Positions 62,197 through 64,000 of a stretch of DNA of 64,000 bases are shown in pieces. The translations under genes and the position numbers were made by a program. The stretch is taken from contig NZ_VKHQ01000005.1 in NCBI RefSeq assembly GCF_009792795.1, forward strand, positions 353,529 to 417,528. The letters run 5' to 3'. The notes beneath the pieces were generated by a model. That model saw nothing but the letters and a program-made list of their open reading frames with translations, had not been told where the DNA came from and did not search any database. Numbering within the stretch: position 1 is the first letter of the stretch; every line of letters starts with the position of its first letter. The DNA is from Cognatiluteimonas profundi (lineage in GTDB: Bacteria > Pseudomonadota > Gammaproteobacteria > Xanthomonadales > Xanthomonadaceae).

Positions 62197-62215
62197 GATT
62201 CATGGATTCTGGAAA

Positions 62216-62893
62216 TCAGCGTTGTTTGTACCGATGCTCAGCGTTGAATTTACCCACGCTTCGAACAAATCCGTTCAAGAAGTGCTGCGTTTGCTTGTAA
62301 ATTCTCTCAAGATCTTTGACTGCGTAATCTCTTCCGCACTCGGAGAACGATTTGAGGCCATGAGCAAGAGCATTGCGCTGATCTTTAATGGTCGTCATTT
62401 CAACGCCGCCCTTAGCCCACTTTGCAACCTTTAGGTTAACTCCGTGTTTTGCGCACAAGACGCGAACCGCATCGCTGTCTAGGTTTCCCGAGATAGGTAG
62501 CTTTCGCGAGTCGAGTCGTATTACGTCGCCATCGGAAATAGCGCCTGCCACTTTCGTGGCCAACGTGATGTACGTCTGATGGTTAGCAGAGTCGGCGGAA
62601 ACATCTAATTGTTGCTTAAGCCAGAGGTCGCGAATTTTTTGGGTGGTCGCGGTATAGCGCATTCCATCGTTAAGAATTTCTTCGTACGTCTGGCCTAGCG
62701 CAGAGCGGACGCAGCTTTCAATGACGTTGTACAAAAGCAAAAATGTACACGCCTTAAGAATTGGAGACGATGGCCGTGCAGAAGGAAACCTCTCTCCCGT
62801 TTTTCGAGGAGCTTTATCCAATTCCTTCAAAAATTTTATAAACAGACCTACTTCCGCAAACCGCCTATCAGCATCACTCTGGACGCTCAGCAT
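62216..62893 (-). CDS. MAE_28990/MAE_18760-like HEPN protein
   Basis: A 225-residue helical protein. The C-terminal third carries IKDQRNALAHGLKSFSECGR, with the HEPN RNase motif RxxxxH (Arg173-His178). The N-terminus (ACTFLLLYNVIESCVRSAL) is the other half of the helical core. HEPN proteins of this type are often RNA-targeting effectors in defence and toxin-antitoxin loci. It starts 10 bp after the DUF262 gene on the same strand, so the two form an operon. It is AT-rich compared with the chromosome to the left. Confidence 0.82.
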   Translation of the reverse strand: MLSVQSDADRRFAEVGLFIKFLKELDKAPRKTGERFPSARPSSPILKACTFLLLYNVIESCVRSALGQTYEEILNDGMRYTATTQKIRDLWLKQQLDVSADSANHQTYITLATKVAGAISDGDVIRLDSRKLPISGNLDSDAVRVLCAKHGVNLKVAKWAKGGVEMTTIKDQRNALAHGLKSFSECGRDYAVKDLERIYKQTQHFLNGFVRSVGKFNAEHRYKQR

Positions 62894-62903
62894 CGTCCGA
62901 CCC

Positions 62904-63950
62904 TCAGCCGACCAACAGCTTATCCCGCACGAATTCGATTCGACCTCTCAATCGGGGGCCTGAGTTCGAAGCGTGAGTAGTGGTTTTGGCAACAAACTCC
63001 GGAGAATCAACCCATTCGACCGGCAGATGAGCAGGGACCAACTTTGGATCTTCCCTACGGGCTAGATTGACCCCTACTGCTATTGCCTCAAACCGCACAC
63101 GGGGAGTGCTTGTCGCTGATTTTGTTTTTGCGAATCCATTTGGAAAAAATTTGCTTACGAACTCAAGCATCCCCTCAAACTCGCTTCGCATGCGATTTTC
63201 ATCAAAGTCGTTCCGATGCTGGGCGACAAACTCGTCGACGAATTTGTCCACGTCATGCTTAAACGCTTTATAGCGATCCGAGTAACAAAAGAACCTAGTT
63301 ACGAGTTCTTCATCCTCCCTCCGCTTAATCAGCGATGGGCTTATTGGGCATAGACGCCTGAAGAGGGGGTCCTTCGCACATTGTTGAATGAATTCGATGA
63401 GGGGCCCCTGGAAACTACCTCGTCGAACCTCACTACCTCTTGCTCGCACCGACTGCGTATTGATTCGGTGAAACAATTCTTGACGAATGTCCTCAGAGGT
63501 CCCGTCTTCAAGGACGACAATTCTTAGCGCACGCGTCTGCAGCTTGCGTTGCTGCGCAGTGGAAAGATCTTCAAATCTGAACCCTTGGAGCTGGTCGAGG
63601 AGTGACAGATTTGACAGGCGCAGATCACCATTCATGAACTGCTCAAGCGTCTGAATCCGCTGAGCGCCATCCACAATTTCAAGGCGACCATCCGCCATAT
63701 CAGCGACAAATAACATCGGGATCGGCAAGCCCAAAATCACCGACTCGATGAACTTTGAACGATTCTTTTCAGGCCAAATAAATTCGCGCTGATATTCTGG
63801 GATAAAGAAGAGATCGTCTTTATAGGCCTTTACAAGGTAGTCGACCGTAAAGTCACGAAGGTCATACTTGACTTCATGTTGACGATCTTTGATTTGCTGG
63901 TCTGCCGCCGCGTGAATAGCGTCGTCCTTTCCAATCGAAATATTCGCCAC
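62904..63950 (-). CDS. DUF262-domain protein (GmrSD/ParB-like fold)
   Basis: A 348-residue protein with an N-terminal DUF262 domain: FFIPEYQREFIWPEKNRSKF (about 48-67) and LEIVDGAQRIQTLEQF (about 90-105), the latter a variant of the canonical DGQQR motif (DGAQR). A C-terminal helical region follows; no DUF1524/HNH nuclease is attached, unlike GmrD-type fusions. GGGGGAG lies before ATG 63948-63950. It is the first gene of the operon with the HEPN gene and probably provides a nucleotide-driven sensing or regulating function. Confidence 0.85.
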   Translation of the reverse strand: MANISIGKDDAIHAAADQQIKDRQHEVKYDLRDFTVDYLVKAYKDDLFFIPEYQREFIWPEKNRSKFIESVILGLPIPMLFVADMADGRLEIVDGAQRIQTLEQFMNGDLRLSNLSLLDQLQGFRFEDLSTAQQRKLQTRALRIVVLEDGTSEDIRQELFHRINTQSVRARGSEVRRGSFQGPLIEFIQQCAKDPLFRRLCPISPSLIKRREDEELVTRFFCYSDRYKAFKHDVDKFVDEFVAQHRNDFDENRMRSEFEGMLEFVSKFFPNGFAKTKSATSTPRVRFEAIAVGVNLARREDPKLVPAHLPVEWVDSPEFVAKTTTHASNSGPRLRGRIEFVRDKLLVG

Positions 63951-64000
63951 GCGTGCTCCCCCATTTCGTAATCATCAAACCCCGATCGGATTCGCCTTCC
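63951..64000 (-). promoter_or_regulatory. Leader upstream of the DUF262 gene
   Basis: The right 50 bp contain the GGGGGAG ribosome binding site of the DUF262 gene. Its promoter is probably outside the window. No other feature is recognised. Confidence 0.4.

Noticed and set aside
63067..63273. 68-residue plus-strand ORF in the DUF262 gene
   Set aside because: Antisense to a well-supported domain protein and without coding evidence.

Overview
The window is GC-rich chromosomal DNA in which nearly every gene is packed tightly and many starts are preceded by GGAG/AGGA-type ribosome binding sites. The gene content (birA-coaX-SPOR cluster, BNR-repeat exoprotein, LytS/LytR pair, periplasmic ATP-dependent DNA ligase, TIR/TolB/TPR protein) and the dispersed palindromes (GTAGGGCGGG..., GTGGGAGCGNNNTCAG..., ...CTCTGACCCC) point to a gammaproteobacterium of the Xanthomonadaceae/Lysobacteraceae (Lysobacter/Luteimonas-like). 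This placement is an inference from content, not a database match.

Layout. 1-3.3 kb: end of a sensor kinase, a small secreted protein, birA, coaX, a SPOR-domain protein and tRNA-Thr(TGT). 3.3-10.7 kb: small lipoproteins, a DUF1232 protein, two EF-hand secreted paralogues, a TspO-like membrane protein, photolyase, a histidine-phosphatase lipoprotein and a PilZ protein. 10.7-16.7 kb: a 1077-residue BNR-repeat exoprotein, a PAS-GGDEF cyclase and a DJ-1/PfpI protein. 16.8-19.7 kb: an osmC-ACT-DedA operon, an Lrp/AsnC regulator and a divergent isochorismatase-like hydrolase. 19.8-28.7 kb: a frameshifted PHB-depolymerase-like esterase, SOUL protein, diiron-type MBL protein, YceH, NnrU, an amidohydrolase, cytochrome b561, a hybrid histidine kinase and a DUF4760 protein. 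28.8-34.7 kb: an MFS transporter, a Cys-rich metallothionein-like peptide divergent from a CueR-type regulator, a WYL regulator, NIPSNAP, a LysE exporter and LigE. 34.8-45.1 kb: a DUF4352/LprI-like lipoprotein, a tandem amidohydrolase pair whose second member lacks the metal-binding HxH, a large secreted protein with an internal duplication, LytS/LytR and an SDR. 45.2-58.0 kb: two paralogous GT2 glycosyltransferases about 12 kb apart, a sulfotransferase-like protein, a phosphoesterase, a Tat-exported beta-helix lipoprotein, a membrane protein, a DJ-1/GlxA-type pair, a TonB-like protein and a TIR-TolB-TPR protein.

58.3-59.7 kb holds a TerC-family gene followed by about 580 bp of repeats, including a short remnant of a second terC 3' end. 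From 59.7 kb to the window end lies a visibly AT-richer accessory island: a C5-cytosine methyltransferase, an unrecognised protein with a possible D...ExK nuclease core, a Vsr mismatch endonuclease, a HEPN-like protein (RxxxxH) and a DUF262 protein without an attached HNH domain. I read this as a restriction-modification unit next to a two-gene DUF262+HEPN candidate defence cassette. It is the best place here to look for an undescribed system.

Working links. The CueR homologue, a CueR-like dyad in the divergent promoter and the 12-cysteine peptide form a likely monovalent-copper-responsive metallothionein module. The GGDEF protein (with I-site) and the PilZ protein are the c-di-GMP components in view. 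The two GT2 enzymes and the sulfotransferase suggest surface-glycan modification. All functions are read from motifs and context; no search was run.
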